From contig CM043943.1 of NCBI GenBank assembly GCA_014529385.2, forward strand, positions 99,818,355 to 99,882,354: a stretch of DNA of 64,000 nucleotides. The letters run 5' to 3'. The notes beneath the pieces are model-generated. The model was not told the DNA's origin, searched no databases, and saw only the letters and a list, made by a program, of their open reading frames with translations. This document shows, piece after piece, positions 1 through 11,807 of the stretch. This DNA comes from Adiantum capillus-veneris. Its lineage: Eukaryota; Streptophyta; Polypodiopsida; Polypodiales; Pteridaceae. The number at the start of each line of letters is the position of its first letter. Within the stretch, counting starts at the first letter, position 1. Made by a program: the position numbers and the translations under genes.

Positions 1-2360
1 TTTGAGCCAGTATTTCATCCGAGATGTGAGCCTTCGCATTTGTGGCAAGCTCCTCCACTTCATATGGTGCTGCTGTCCACTGCCTCTCTTTCTTTGGGCG
101 AGGCATTTATGTCAGGAGAATCATAAGCTGTCAGGATTTGCTTTTCGCAATCAATCGCATTTAGACTTTTTAGTAAAAACAGTTCAAAAGTGAAAACTGA
201 TCATAACTTGAACAAATTTCATCCATTCTTGTCCATATTTCACTAGTGGGACTAGGAAGGCTAGAGCTATGACTTATAAAAATTTGAGCCAGTTCTGGAT
301 CTGAGGTACACTGATCGCGATCATAGTACAGAGGCCAAATTTGGATTTGATCATATGAGTGGGTTGCTGATAGTTGGAGGGTCATTTTGGTCCACTCTGT
401 GTGTCTTTTGGACCACTTTTGAGTTTACAGGTCCCATTTCTGGGTTACAAAGGGAGTTTTGGACTAGACTCTGATATTTTATGAGTTATTGATGTCCAAT
501 TGGCTTGAAACTTGGATGGTGACTTGAACAAGATGTGTACAAGGGATCTGATAGGTTTTGGTCAAATTTTGGATTTGAGGTACACCGATCGCGATCGTAG
601 TACAGAGGCCAAATTTGGGGGAAACTAGATGGTCATGATCTCCTATGCTTGCCTAGCCCACTGATGATTTATTTTCAAGTTTGGACTTAAAATGAACAAT
701 TTAGAGCAATTTTTCACTATTTGACCATATTTTACTAAGTCTAACCACATTTGGTTTTCTTGATGAATTTTGGTTGGATCCTGGAGTTAGTTGAAGTTAG
801 TTCTGGAGCTCCCACTGCTCCCATGATGTTCTGCTGCTATCAGCCTACTCCATTGTCTGATTTTGACCTTATCAGGCACTTTATACCCTGTCTTAGGAGG
901 TTTTCCAGATTTGTGCATTTTTCAGGCATTTCTTGGATATCCATGTGATGTTTCAGCATCCTTAAGTGATCCTCGGCTCCAATTCTAGCTTTGTGTGATC
1001 AGACGAGACCGAAATTACCATATCTGTACTTGTAGGAGATATTGAGATCCATCCGAGGTTTTCTGCAACTGTCATGACCCTTAGTCGGACAAGTGTTCCT
1101 TCCAAACCATCCATCATCCTTTTTAACCAAATTTGGGTAGTTGTAGGTCAAATTTTCCCTTTTGGGTTGTGTTTGACAAATTGGGCCCATTCTATGAGCA
1201 AAATTTGTGCATTTTCCTTGAAAATTCAAGAGGGTGTACTTTTAACTGAGTTCCAAGCATGGGCCAACTCAAAAGTTGCAAAACCTGCAAGTGGGGGCAT
1301 CGATCGCGATCGTACCATGGAGGCCAAATTTGGTTTTGACACCAACAGGTTGTAGGCGAGGTTGAGGGGAGGTGTTTTGCAAAATCTGTCCCAGTTTTTG
1401 TCAGTGAGGTGCACCGATCGCGATCGGTGTACCATCACCAAATTTGGTTTTGACCACATGGCTTTGTTCCTGACCTTGTGGGGAGCACATTGATGTGTTC
1501 TGTGGCTGAAAAAAGTTCTGTATGGAAGCCTCTAAGGGCCCTCGACCTCTTTGACCCCATCCGACTTTGATTCGATCCTTTCGCCCGTTTGTGCAAAGAT
1601 TCGCGCTTGCATGCATAATAGACTTGATCTTTACTTAATAGGGAACATACCTGTGAAATCTGGTGTGAAATGATGGCTCCAACCGTCCGTACGGGGCAGA
1701 AACGTGGCAGCTCTCTTTAGGTCAAAAAAGCTCTCTCCTTCTCTCTCAAAAGGTGACAATGAACAATGAGCTAGAATTTGGCCTACCTGATCTATATCTT
1801 CCCGAGATTTTCATAACACAGGGTTGATTTTTCTCACCATTGATCTTGATTTAATCTGCATACCACTTGTGGGTCGAACTGTTCATCATTCCAGTGTCGT
1901 ATGACCGTTTGATGCGATTTTGACGAAATGTAGTCATGATCATTGAGGCCGAAATTTGACATCTTCAGATTAGCTTCATATCTTCCATGCTTGATAATTT
2001 ATTCTGATACTTCGGCGTTTGCTTCTAGAACTTAATTCCGACACTTGTGATCGAGATTTTTTGAATTTTAGATGTTTTATTAACGAAAATCAAACACAAT
2101 AAAATGAAAATACTTATTAACTGGCGAAAATTTAGCCAAAATTATTATACTCACCCCTAAGCATATATTTTCTCTAGAAGCATCCCAATGCTCCGGATTT
2201 GTCATTACAGCTCATTATTATGCTAGTCGGATGATACAAAAAGGAAATTGCTAAAAATGCCAGGTTTTGATCGAATTTGTTCAAAACTGAACTCTAAATA
2301 ATGAAAAAAAACACACACGTTATGTAAATATATACACATTGGACCTCTTAATGGTCCTCA
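1..2360 (-). repeat. Non-coding LTR-like tail of Ty3 element D
   Basis: No coding region is supported here. The stretch lies directly 3' (on the minus strand) of the element D polyprotein and of a purine-rich tract, which is where a 3' LTR belongs. A short stretch near 1725-1790 (GAGCTCTCTC-like, then CTCTCAAAAGG) resembles 50830-50870, which lies in the matching position behind element C. This supports a shared LTR family. The left LTR end is not in the window and no target duplication can be checked. The region also contains the palindrome cluster listed separately. LTR assignment is inference. Confidence 0.45.
300..1450. repeat. Palindrome cluster 1 (CGATCGCGATCG core, four copies)
   Basis: Four copies of a 12-bp palindromic core lie at 312-323 (TGATCGCGATCA), 586-597, 1301-1312 and 1415-1426 (CGATCGCGATCG). 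The last copy extends to the 18-bp perfect palindrome CACCGATCGCGATCGGTG, with GGTG/TACC flanks continuing the symmetry. Each copy is followed within about 20 bp by a CCAAATTTGG-like stretch. Centre-to-centre spacings are about 274, 715 and 114 bp. The sequence between copies is diverged, so this is a cluster of conserved short palindromes and not a simple satellite. Confidence 0.8.
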
Positions 2361-2365
2361 CGGTT

Positions 2366-2380
2366 ACTCCTCCCTTCCTT
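2366..2380 (-). other. Candidate polypurine tract of element D
   Basis: On the minus strand this is AAGGAAGGGAGGAGT, directly after the last ORF of element D. It precedes a TGAGGACC sequence that could begin the 3' LTR. A purine run at this place primes plus-strand synthesis in LTR retrotransposons. Position and composition are the only evidence. Confidence 0.35.
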
Positions 2381-2435
2381 GTCCGAGTTGTCCCGGAGGA
2401 AGGGTGGTGCATGTGCATTGGTTTTGAACTCTGTG

Positions 2436-2900
2436 TCAATGCATGGCCATGTCATGTGGCCCTATTCTGATGTTTGAGACAATGCGTTGGGTAACAATAT
2501 GCTCTGCATGATGTGGGAATGGAATGTAGTGTTCAGTGGCTTTTGATGGCGAGGGTAGCTGTTTATGGAACATGAGAGCTTGCAGTTGAATTGCTCTTTC
2601 CTTGATTGTTGGTGTTGTGCCGGCAACTATTTTTGGAACCCATTTATATGTGGTTTGCTGCATCGTTACCGATTCTGCTCTAGTTTTCATTGGTTTGCAG
2701 TGCCATTTGGAAGATTCAGGCTTCGTGTTTTGAGTTTTGGTGTTCCTTTCGAGCTCTGGCATTTTAGCGTTATCCATTTTTGGTTGCCATTTCCACTTGG
2801 AAGTAGCTTCGGAAGGTTTTGGAGATGATGCTGCTTCCGTCAGGAGTTTGCTCTCAGGTAGCAATATCTTTCTCGGTTTGTTGGTCAGCAATGATTTCCT
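2436..2900 (-). pseudogene. C-terminal low-complexity tail of element D polyprotein
   Basis: About 150 residues rich in Lys, Thr, Gln and Pro follow the retropepsin-like domain after a frame change near 2900. The end, with an IQLQALMFHKQ stretch, resembles the corresponding tail in element C (VELQLLLAKTI at about 51.8 kb). No known domain is visible. The stop is at 2436. The tail may be a basic nucleic-acid-binding extension, but nothing in the sequence proves that. Confidence 0.5.
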
Positions 2901-3976
2901 GATCCAGACCTTCTGAATAACCTTTGGGGTTGTCTTTGGCTGAATAGCTGGTTGCTTATTGTCGATGGGGATACTTGGCCACGAGTAATCTGTATTGCGA
3001 ATGGAGTCATGTACACGTTAGAGTCGTGTGTGTACCTTAACGCATGTTCTGACCATTCAGTGACTGCATTGTACGTTCTCATCCATGGAACTCCTAAACA
3101 TATTGATTCTTTGATTTCTCCGTCTTCCATTACGAAAAATTGATGAGGGCAACTATTTCCATCAAGATTGATTGGTAAGTTTACTATTCCCAGCGTTGGC
3201 ATTGTTGCACCGTTTGCCGCTCGTAGATCACGTGTGGATTGCACGAGTGGTTCATCTGTAAGCATCCTGTAAGTGGAGAAGTTGACCACATTCACTCTTG
3301 CACATGTGTCAATTAATGCTCGCTGATACCTGCCATGCGGGAGTTTGACATTGATTCGAACATCAATTCCTGTTTCCCATTGCTCATCAGTTTGAATGAT
3401 AGATAAAGGAATTTGAGTCGTGTCCGGTGGTGTAGGAATTATTTGTTGTTGTAATGCTTGTTTTCTTTTTAAAATCCCGACTTTGGCCTTTTCCTGCGCT
3501 TGAGCTTTTGTTTCTTTTGCTTTGTTCTTGAGCTCCTTCACAGCGTATATTTTGGCACGCATTTCTGTGGTTAGTGGCAAGTTGTATTTCTTTAGTCTGT
3601 AACCACTAATCCAGTTAGGCATTTCCTCTCCCTCTAATGTTGCAAGTTTGATGGCACCGCTAGATGATATGTCATGAATCACATAGGGTCCATTCCCTCG
3701 CTTTTTGAGTTTTCGGGAATGTTGTTTTAGGGTATACATTAAAAAATAATCTCCAGTAGCAAATTCCTTGCTGATTACGTGTTGATCAAAGAATGATTTC
3801 ATGTTTCGTTTTTGCGCATAGATTGACGCAACTGCTCTCAATCTAGTTTTATCCAGTTTTTCTAGGACATCTACCTGATTGGATAATTCACGGCCTGTCC
3901 ATTCTAATTGTTTAGCGACTCGAAGTGTGGGAATAAGGAATTCAACTGGAAAAATTGCTTGCATTCCATAAACCAT
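2885..3976 (-). pseudogene. Integrase C-terminal region fused to a second retropepsin-like domain (element D)
   Basis: This 363-residue frame begins in the integrase C-terminal half (MVYGMQAIFPVEF, then a VYTLKQHSRKLKKRGNGPYVI-type SH3-like segment; the window reads MYTLKQ). It continues through a Lys/Ala/Gln-rich linker into a retropepsin-like domain at roughly 3000-3370. There the active-site position reads ALIDTCARVNVVN, where the retropepsin signature expects D-T-G-A, followed by a late LGVPWMRTYN that matches the LG-x-PW strand of these enzymes. In standard Ty3 elements the only protease lies before RT. The Gly-to-Cys change suggests this copy is catalytically dead, or that the domain has a non-proteolytic role. 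Confidence 0.8.
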
Positions 3977-4092
3977 GTTGAATGGAGTCGTTCCGATGGA
4001 TGTTTTGTAAGCTAGTGGATACGCCCATAAAGCTGAATGCAGCTTTTGATCCTAGTCAGCTCTCGATTCGCCGACAATTTTGGTAAGAATTG

Positions 4093-4764
4093 TCACCAAA
4101 ATTTTATCGTACTTTCTGCTTGGCCGCTCGCTTGTGGGTGATAGGGGGCGGACTTCCTGTGAATTACCATGAATTTGTCCAATAGGAATTCGATCACTTC
4201 ATTGATGAAGTGAGTGCCTCTATCGCTCACGAGCTCAATTGGTAAGCCATATCTGGTGAAAATGTTCTCGTACAAAAACTGTGCTGTCGTTTTTTCATCA
4301 TTTCTGACTGTTGCTTTAGCTTCCACCCATTTTGTTAGATAATCTGTTGCCACTATAATGTATTGAGCGTGCGTTTTATACCCCGGAGGCGTTATCGGTC
4401 CTACAAAATCTATTCCCCATTTCGTAAACGCTCTTGCCCCCATCATTGGCCTTAAGGGCATATCGTCTCGCGCTCTCAGAATTTTCGTTTTCTGGCACTC
4501 ATCATATCGTTTCACAAACTCTTCATCATCCATGAATAGTGTAGGCCACCATATGCCCGCAATAAGAATTGCTTTGGCCGTTTTGTCAGCTGAGAAATGT
4601 CCACCAGCTTGTCCGCTGTGTGCTTGCTCTAAGATAGGAATGTATTCCTCTTCAGTCGCGCACATTCTCAATTGATGGTCCTTTCCCCTCTTGTAAAGAG
4701 CGTCCTCAATCAGTACATAGTTTTCTGCCTCTTTCATAATTGTTTTGATTCGTGATCTACTCAT
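4093..4764 (-). pseudogene. Integrase: second H2C2 module and DDE core (element D)
   Basis: This 223-residue frame joins retrotransposon cDNA to chromosomal DNA in an active element. It starts with a YKRGKDHQLRMCATEEE segment and an H2C2-type zinc module (HSGQAGGHFSADKT, then YDECQ, where the first Cys of the CxxC is Tyr). The catalytic core follows, with Asp in WGIDFVGP, Asp in LVSDRGTHF and Glu in GQAESTI, so all three acidic residues are present. The frame then breaks near 4100. The damaged zinc Cys and the break make this a pseudogene. Confidence 0.88.
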
Positions 4765-4769
4765 CCCCT

Positions 4770-5190
4770 CAGGCAGGATCCTGGTGGTGAGGTATTCAAT
4801 GATGTAGTTACTCTATCGGGGTGCTACAGACAATCTGAATAGAGTCGCGTATTCTATTGGCTTTTGAAGAGTGCATTTGACACAAGATTTGACATGCATA
4901 TGAACACTATGTTGCATTTTTGGCCAATACACACCCGCTCTCATCAATCTCTGGTACATCTGTGCATGCCCATTGTGAATTCCCATTGTTTGTATCTAGT
5001 GGACAAAACCCCTTTGTCCACTTGTTCTCATGTAGCCATTCCCTACTGTAAACTACCTCAAAGAGCTATGGTTGTAAGTGAAGGCACCGTTTTGTGGTAT
5101 GCACAGTGCGAGAGCGCTCCCGCTTCTCTGGAGTACTTTGAAGAAGAGCTTCTTCATTATGCTTCTTGCTCTTCATCTCTTCACATTTGA
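4770..5190 (-). pseudogene. First (extra) H2C2-type module upstream of the integrase, element D
   Basis: The minus strand reads HNGHAQMYQRLMRAGVYWP, then about 12 residues later CVKCTLQKP, and ends at a stop in VAPR. This is a second zinc-binding module of the same type as the one beginning the next ORF. Element C has the equivalent duplicate at 55033-55314 (QLGVYWPTMYAD ... CTICSAKRP). Frames shift within the stretch and it begins in a decayed segment near 5190-5260. Confidence 0.65.
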
Positions 5191-5504
5191 TCCTTGTTCG
5201 AGGGATTAATCTGCACCTTGCAAGTCTCGCTCCATTTTGAGGTACATTGTCATTGAAATCTTTCCAACCTAATGCCATATCCGTGGAGAGAAAGAGAGAG
5301 ATAGACAAAGAGAGAGAGTGAAAGATAGAGAAGGTAGAGAGGACAGAGTAGAAAGTCATGTTTGAACTCCATCTTGGGGACGTAAAGAAGATCTTGCAAA
5401 CAACTACATACCTAAACTCTTTACTTACTTGCATGGGAGCTTGCAAAAAACTACATACCTAGGCTCATGTGAGCTACATGCAAACTACTGCGAACATGAC
5501 CATA

Positions 5505-5842
<338 letters not shown>

Positions 5843-5992
5843 AAGATGCATTCACGAAGCTCTTCACCGACCGATACACTACTTTATCAGACAATGCAAA
5901 CATTAGATTAGATCCACAAAGAGTTTATCAGATTTGTCTCATAAATCATTTTGACATTTTGAAGATGTTTAACATAACATTTCATTTCATAT

Positions 5993-6284
<292 letters not shown>

Positions 6285-6450
6285 GGGTGTTTTGCAAGAG
6301 TGCCAAAATTTGGATCTACAGATCTAAGTTTTTTGCGCTCGCATATTTTCTTTTTATAGGGTCAACGTCGCTATAGCCATCGCTATGAGCTACGCAACAA
6401 ATACTATAGCAAGGCCTATAACGACGCCGTGAATTTTCCACATTTGAGCA

Positions 6451-6980
6451 TCACACTGCTATTGTCTCTACTTTGAAGAACCTCTTGTAGTGAATCTTTG
6501 TGTAACCCATTCTTCTTATACTACTATCATCAATGACCTTTTGAACGTTTGAAGTACTCACCTTTGTTTCATTAATGAACTCATGGATAAAATTTTGTTT
6601 CACCTTCTTGAATTTGGAAGATTCAATAATATCTTGAGAAATAGATGGTGAAATCAGAGAAGAATAAGAGTCATTTACCATGAGTGGATCAATATATTGT
6701 TTTTCCTGGATGCATATATCTGGAGAAAGTGAAAAAAATACATGAAGCATGCTATGGAAAAAAAACAAAGAAACTTTTTGAGCATTTTTTTCAAGATTTT
6801 CAAAGAAATAATGCAAGAGAATTAAAACTTACTTTATGGCTCAAATTCTTCTTTTAGGTCCATCACTCCGTGCTTTCAATGTTTCAATATTTGAAACTAT
6901 TTGATATCTATACTCTTTATAATGGAGCTTAAAATTTTTGAGCAAGGAGAAGGCATCCACATCCATATGTCACACTGTGC
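6451..6980 (-). other. Unrecognised minus-strand ORF remnant, possibly exonic
   Basis: Two coding-like stretches are visible on the minus strand: DVDAFSLLKNFKLHYKEYR near 6960-6900, and SSKFKKVKQNFIHEFINET near 6640-6560, continuing to a stop at 6451. A GTAAGT donor-like sequence lies between them near 6830. I recognise no family. Composition is more protein-like than the surrounding AT-rich DNA, but there is no start context and no second copy for comparison. It could be a decayed host-gene exon. Confidence 0.2.
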
Positions 6981-7591
6981 TACATTTCAAAGGAAATTTT
7001 AAGAAATGCAAAAATGAAAGGTAGAAAATGATAAGACTTCTGAGTCCTAGAAATGTAAACTAGAAAACTTAATACTTTGTCTATATTTATAATAGTTTTA
7101 GTTCTTCGGAAGGCCATGGAATTTCACTTAAGGCAGTGACTACTTTTGCTTTTTAAAGCCATGTGAAGGGTGGGTTTACTTTGCATTTTGAAGGAACTTC
7201 CCTCCATGTGTCATGTAAGGCTATGGCCATGCGAAGCTTAGTGGCTCGTTACATCAGCCAAAAATTTTCGTTAGCGTATAGATTTTCATCGGCTTACTAT
7301 GCCTAAAAGAGCATAATTTTCAAACTACGTCGGTTTCTTGCCGATTAGTCCTCTTTTTCCTTCTCTATTGTTTATGTCTCACTCTCCCTCACTACTTGCT
7401 GCTACCCGTGACGTTTTGGACTGTCGAGCTGTCTTAGTTAAAATTTTTGAGGCTTGTAGACAACTAAGCTTTTTGTGGCCATGTCCTAATGAACCTCCCT
7501 TTGTAGGATTGCACAAAACTTCCATGTCGTAAATGATCTCTCTCTAGCCTTACTGCTGAAAGCTCAATAGTTGCACGTATGTATCCGTGTT

Positions 7592-7595
7592 TTGT

Positions 7596-7670
<75 letters not shown>

Positions 7671-7818
7671 GGCATGCCATTTCGTTGAGGTGTTGGAGCG
7701 TTGCAAGAAGGCCTTCCACATTTGCATTGCAATACTGAAGTGCAGCGAGCTCAATGATTCAACAATAGGAGTCCAATGATTTTTTGTGGATGTCCTGCAC
7801 GCATTATGTGTGTGTGCG

Positions 7819-7892
<74 letters not shown>

Positions 7893-7954
7893 GACGTTAT
7901 TGATTGCAAGATTTTGTGTGTGCTGAGAAATAGAGAATGGTCCATGTGATTCAT

Positions 7955-8028
<74 letters not shown>

Positions 8029-8076
8029 CTATCACACCAGCATGAGAGAGAGGGCTATCACACCAACATGAGAGAG
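7592..8076. repeat. Microsatellite cluster with short tandem unit
   Basis: Three blocks occur: (TG)n(AG)n at 7592-7668, (GA)n at 7823-7890 and (TG)n(AG)n at 7957-8027. The last runs into a 24-25 bp unit containing GGCTATCACACCA, present twice (8027-8076). No gene is supported across 6990-8380. Confidence 0.9.
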
Positions 8077-9115
8077 AGGGGGGAGGGAGAATAAGCATTG
8101 GTCTTACAATCAGCAATCAACAAAGCGACGATCAACAGAATCCACAATCAAGAATCATGAATCAACATTGACATCTACAAAATCGAGAAGTACCGTAATT
8201 GGAAAATTTTGATCCGACAAATCCAAGGCAGAAGGCGTGTAAGCCCAAGGCAAGATCGGACCTCAACAGATAGCAAAGGCACACGACAAGAGGCAAATCT
8301 GGAAAATCTTGGCTATTCTTGAGGCCTTTATTTTAGATTTCTTGCTCTTGCCTTAGGTTGACTCAAAATCCAAAGGTGAATCTCAAAAGTCATAGGTGGG
8401 ATTGCACTAAGCCTAGGTTTTTGCAAGCGCTTAAAGACAAATTAGATTTTTTGAAGCAAATCTCAAAAGTTTGTAAGGGGAGTTGCACTAAATCAAGGTG
8501 AGACACAATACTTTCTCCCAAGAACTCAAAAAGCTTACATATGAGAAATTTTAGGGGCAACTTTATTATATTTGAAGGCTATTACACTCAATTTGAAGGC
8601 TATTACACTCAATTTCTTTACTTTGTAGGTTTTCTCACCTTGAAATCTAAAATTTAGAGATAAATTTTAAAAGCTGTAGGTGGGATTACACTAAAGCGAG
8701 GACTTTTCAATCATTCAACTATACTATGTTTTTGCCAAAAACTTTACAAGCAAATTTACTATATTTTATGGCTATTGCAGTAACCTTCTTTGTAGCTTCT
8801 CTAAACTTTAATTTAGGTTCTTTGAACTTTGGAGATATTCTCACCTTGAATTTAAAATTTAAAGTTGTGATGTTACTTTTTAAGCCTTTTTGCATCCATA
8901 GCTTTTTTGGAGGATGGGGATGTTGTATATTTTATGTTTCTAATTCATTACAACTCACTCTGACAAGTGATAAGTGAGTGCTGGTAAAAAAAAAGTTTTT
9001 TAAAAAATTAGAAGTAAATCTCAAAATTTGTAGGTGGGATTATACTAAACCTATGTTTTTTCCTCCAATTGTTGTGGGTGTCCTAATCTTCAAATTATAT
9101 CTTATGAGTGTGGAT

Positions 9116-9117
<2 letters not shown>

Positions 9118-9163
<46 letters not shown>
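9118..9163. repeat. (AC)n microsatellite
   Basis: About 23 AC units lie between two copies of the dispersed motif family. Confidence 0.95.
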
Positions 9164-9165
<2 letters not shown>

Positions 9166-9286
9166 CCTTTTCTTTGCGCCCAATCCACTCTCTTTCTTGA
9201 TTTGTCTTGGTCTCCAAATCTCATCCCCTTCAAGCCCTTTCCTTATGTCACGTGGCAGGGTCCTCCAAGGTGTATTAGATATAGTC

Positions 9287-9597
9287 AAGGAATTTGTAGG
9301 TGGGATGACACTAAACCTAGGTTTTTCTTGAGCACTTGCGTACACAATAGTTTCTTGCTATTATTCAATAGTCCATTATCTATAATTTTTATAATGGAGC
9401 TTGAAAAATTAGAGGAAGGTGAGGGTCTCCACATGTCACCTTTTGGTTGATTTGCACGGCATGTTGGATCAACACCAAAATTGAGTTATTGAGTCCCTAT
9501 TGGTTGTCCTCGCTATAGACACATTAAAGAGCCTTCAAAAATTACATGAAGTACTCCGAATTCAATGCAAATCAATTCTTTCCCACACGGTGATGGT
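9287..9597. repeat. Unoccupied paralogue of the repeat that hosts the TTAA element
   Basis: This segment is closely similar to 9836-10036 joined directly to 11384-11480. It runs from the TTTGTAGGTGGGAT motif through CTTTATAATGGAGCTTG-like and GGTTGTCCTC words to TTCAATGCAAAT. It has no insertion where the second copy carries the 1.34-kb element. It therefore serves as an internal empty-site reference that fixes the insertion point. Confidence 0.8.
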
Positions 9598-9697
9598 CAC
9601 ACACAGACACATAGTGCACACATGTATGCGTACACATACACACACGAAAGCTTTGAGGCGTACAATTTTGGGTAGTATTGAAAAATGGTGGATTTGC

Positions 9698-9800
<103 letters not shown>

Positions 9801-11522
9801 TTAACACGATGTCAGGTGCACGATTTTGACTATTTCAAATTTGTAGGTGGGATTACACTAAACCTAGGTTTTTCTCAAGCCCTTGCATACACAATAATTT
9901 TTTGCTATTATTCAATAGTCCATTATCTTTACTCTTTATAATGGAGCTTGAAAAATTAGATGAAGGTGAGGGTCTCCACATGTCTCTTTCTGGTTGATTT
10001 GCACAGCATGTTGGATCAACACCGAAATTGAGTTGTTTAACACTAGGTTGGTAACCTAACAGGACATAAAAGTGTCCTTTCAGGGTTTTGAAAAAAACCT
10101 CCAAAACCATAGTAGATCCACTCATTTTGTAAAATCCTTTCATGAGGTTATAGTTCAAGGCCTACTACACATGGAAAAAATAAGAAACTTGTAAAAGTTC
10201 TCATCTTTTGGTCACACCAAGCCTCCAAAGTTGATGGACCAGTACATTTTCATGAAAACAGTCATTTCTTATGTTTTGTTGCATAAAAATAAGATTAGGG
10301 ATTTTTGTAGGACTTGAGATAAATTCCCTAGTTAACTTCAATGATTTGGTGATCAGAACATATGATTGCTTCTCACTCACTATTTTTTGTTTTGCCAAAA
10401 GAAATAGGTACAAAAAAGTTGAATTTTTACCATTCTGCAAACCTATCATCAAAGTTTCTATAGCCACGCTCAATACAAATAATATATGCATGTTTTCTTA
10501 GTTCCCTATTGTCCTTTAGGTTCATAAGGAGCTATGCATCATGTCAAAAGAATAATACATCTCTTACCAAGGGGAACCTTGGGGACAAATATGAAGTGCT
10601 AAATACAGCAAACATGAAAAAACTGGGTTCAACATTATGAGTTGTGGAATCCCATAGAAACTATTCAATATCTAGCCAAACTTGATCCTCATGACTAGAT
10701 ATGGTTACTACCTACAAAATGCATGTAGTTGTCACACGAAACTAACAATATTGAAAAAGCTATACTTGATATACTAGAATGTTTCGTTTTCTTCTATAAT
10801 TGAAAAAATCAACCATCGTTGTCTACTATGCAAAAAAGGGTATTAGGTGCCCTAAAACTCAAGGAATATTAGCTTTATGTTACAATATGTGACATACAAA
10901 ATCAAAACTACATTTGGATATTATGAAAGCCACCAAAGAAATCATAGAAGAGCTAAAATTGGCTAAAAAACAGGATTTGACAATTTTTGTAATTTGGTCA
11001 TAACTTACAACTTTAACATTTATTTCTCCCTAGAAGCATCAGGACATGTTGAGGACTACTAAAGATAGTTCTCTAGCATTATAGACCTCACAAACATGAA
11101 TTCTAGAGTGGTATAGTTGCAAAAAGTTGAAAAAAGCCAAAAACAGGACCCGTTTTTTCACACAGTTTAGGTTGTGAAATGTTGTGCAAGGACAAGGTTA
11201 AAGATGGAATCGATATTCCAAAAAAATGTCGAGTTTTTTTCTGCTCATGAGACAACTTTCTAGATAGATAGCACCTCAAAATCCATTTTGAAACTCTTGA
11301 CATAATTCAAGGAAAATGGTCACTTAACAGGACATAAAAGTGTCCCAGGACATAAAAGTGTCCCATTACCAACCTAGTGTTAAGTCCCTGCTGGTTGTCC
11401 TCCTTTCTATAGACACAATTAAGAGCCTTCAAAAATTACATGAAGTACTCCAAATTCAATGCAAATAAATTGTTTCCCAATGGCTTGAAATAGTCAAAAT
11501 TGTACACCTGACATCGTGTTAA
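9801..11522. mobile_element. Outer inverted-repeat element (MITE-like) with 38-bp TIRs
   Basis: TTAACACGATGTCAGGTGCA begins a 38-bp sequence at 9801-9838. Its reverse complement is at 11485-11522 with two mismatches seen by eye. Removing the inner element leaves about 380 bp, the size of a miniature inverted-repeat element. The interior belongs to the dispersed motif family. It has no coding capacity. CA repeat borders the left end and TG repeat the right, so a target duplication cannot be read with confidence. Confidence 0.7.
10041..11379. mobile_element. Inner TIR DNA transposon, non-autonomous, flanked by TTAA
   Basis: The ends are CACTAGGTTGGTAA (10041-10054) and its perfect reverse complement (11366-11379). 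TTAA flanks both sides (10037-10040 and 11380-11383). A subterminal 16-mer, GGACATAAAAGTGTCC, occurs once near the left end (about 10060) and twice near the right (about 11331 and 11348); transposase-binding subterminal repeats are common in TIR elements. The empty paralogue at 9470-9500 supports the boundaries. No transposase ORF is present. The CACTA start suggests EnSpm/CACTA, but those make 3-bp duplications. TTAA duplication suggests piggyBac, whose ends normally differ. Superfamily is left open. Confidence 0.82.
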
Positions 11523-11523
11523 C

Positions 11524-11551
11524 GTGTGTGTGTATGTGTGTGTGTGTGTGT
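11524..11551. repeat. (TG)n microsatellite
   Basis: A short TG run directly follows the outer TIR end. Confidence 0.9.
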
Positions 11552-11807
11552 GTTCCAATAACAGTATATATAGACACCAATGAATTTGAACAATTTCAAA
11601 AGACAGTTAGAGACTATGTCAGGGAAGGGAGTGTATAATTCCATTTCATTGTCTAGAATGGTCTTATACAACAGTGGAGAGGTCTTAGAGCCTACCAGTA
11701 AGATTGAAGAGATACAAGTCCTGCAAATCTTCAAACCAGCATACTTTGATAGCTAGAGTTGAGAAGGTAACCCTCACCTGCATCCATAGAAACTATACAA
11801 CACTCAG

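Larger units (their letters stand above)
2436..5260 (-). mobile_element. Ty3/gypsy element D, 5'-truncated pol
   Basis: Minus-strand coding remnants run in the order first H2C2 module, second H2C2 module, integrase core, integrase C-terminal region, retropepsin-like domain, charged tail. Gag, first protease, RT and RNase H are absent; the 5' side ends near 5260 in a GA-rich tract. At least two frame changes (near 4100 and near 2900) break the frame. The order after the integrase is shared with element C at 51.6-55.3 kb, so it is a property of the family and not a local rearrangement. Confidence 0.85.

Noticed and set aside
2565-2828. Plus-strand 87-residue ORF
   Set aside because: It is the complement of the element D tail, which has support from element C.
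10041-11379. Firm assignment to the CACTA (EnSpm) superfamily
   Set aside because: The flanking direct repeat is four bases (TTAA), not the three bases of CACTA elements, and no transposase is present.
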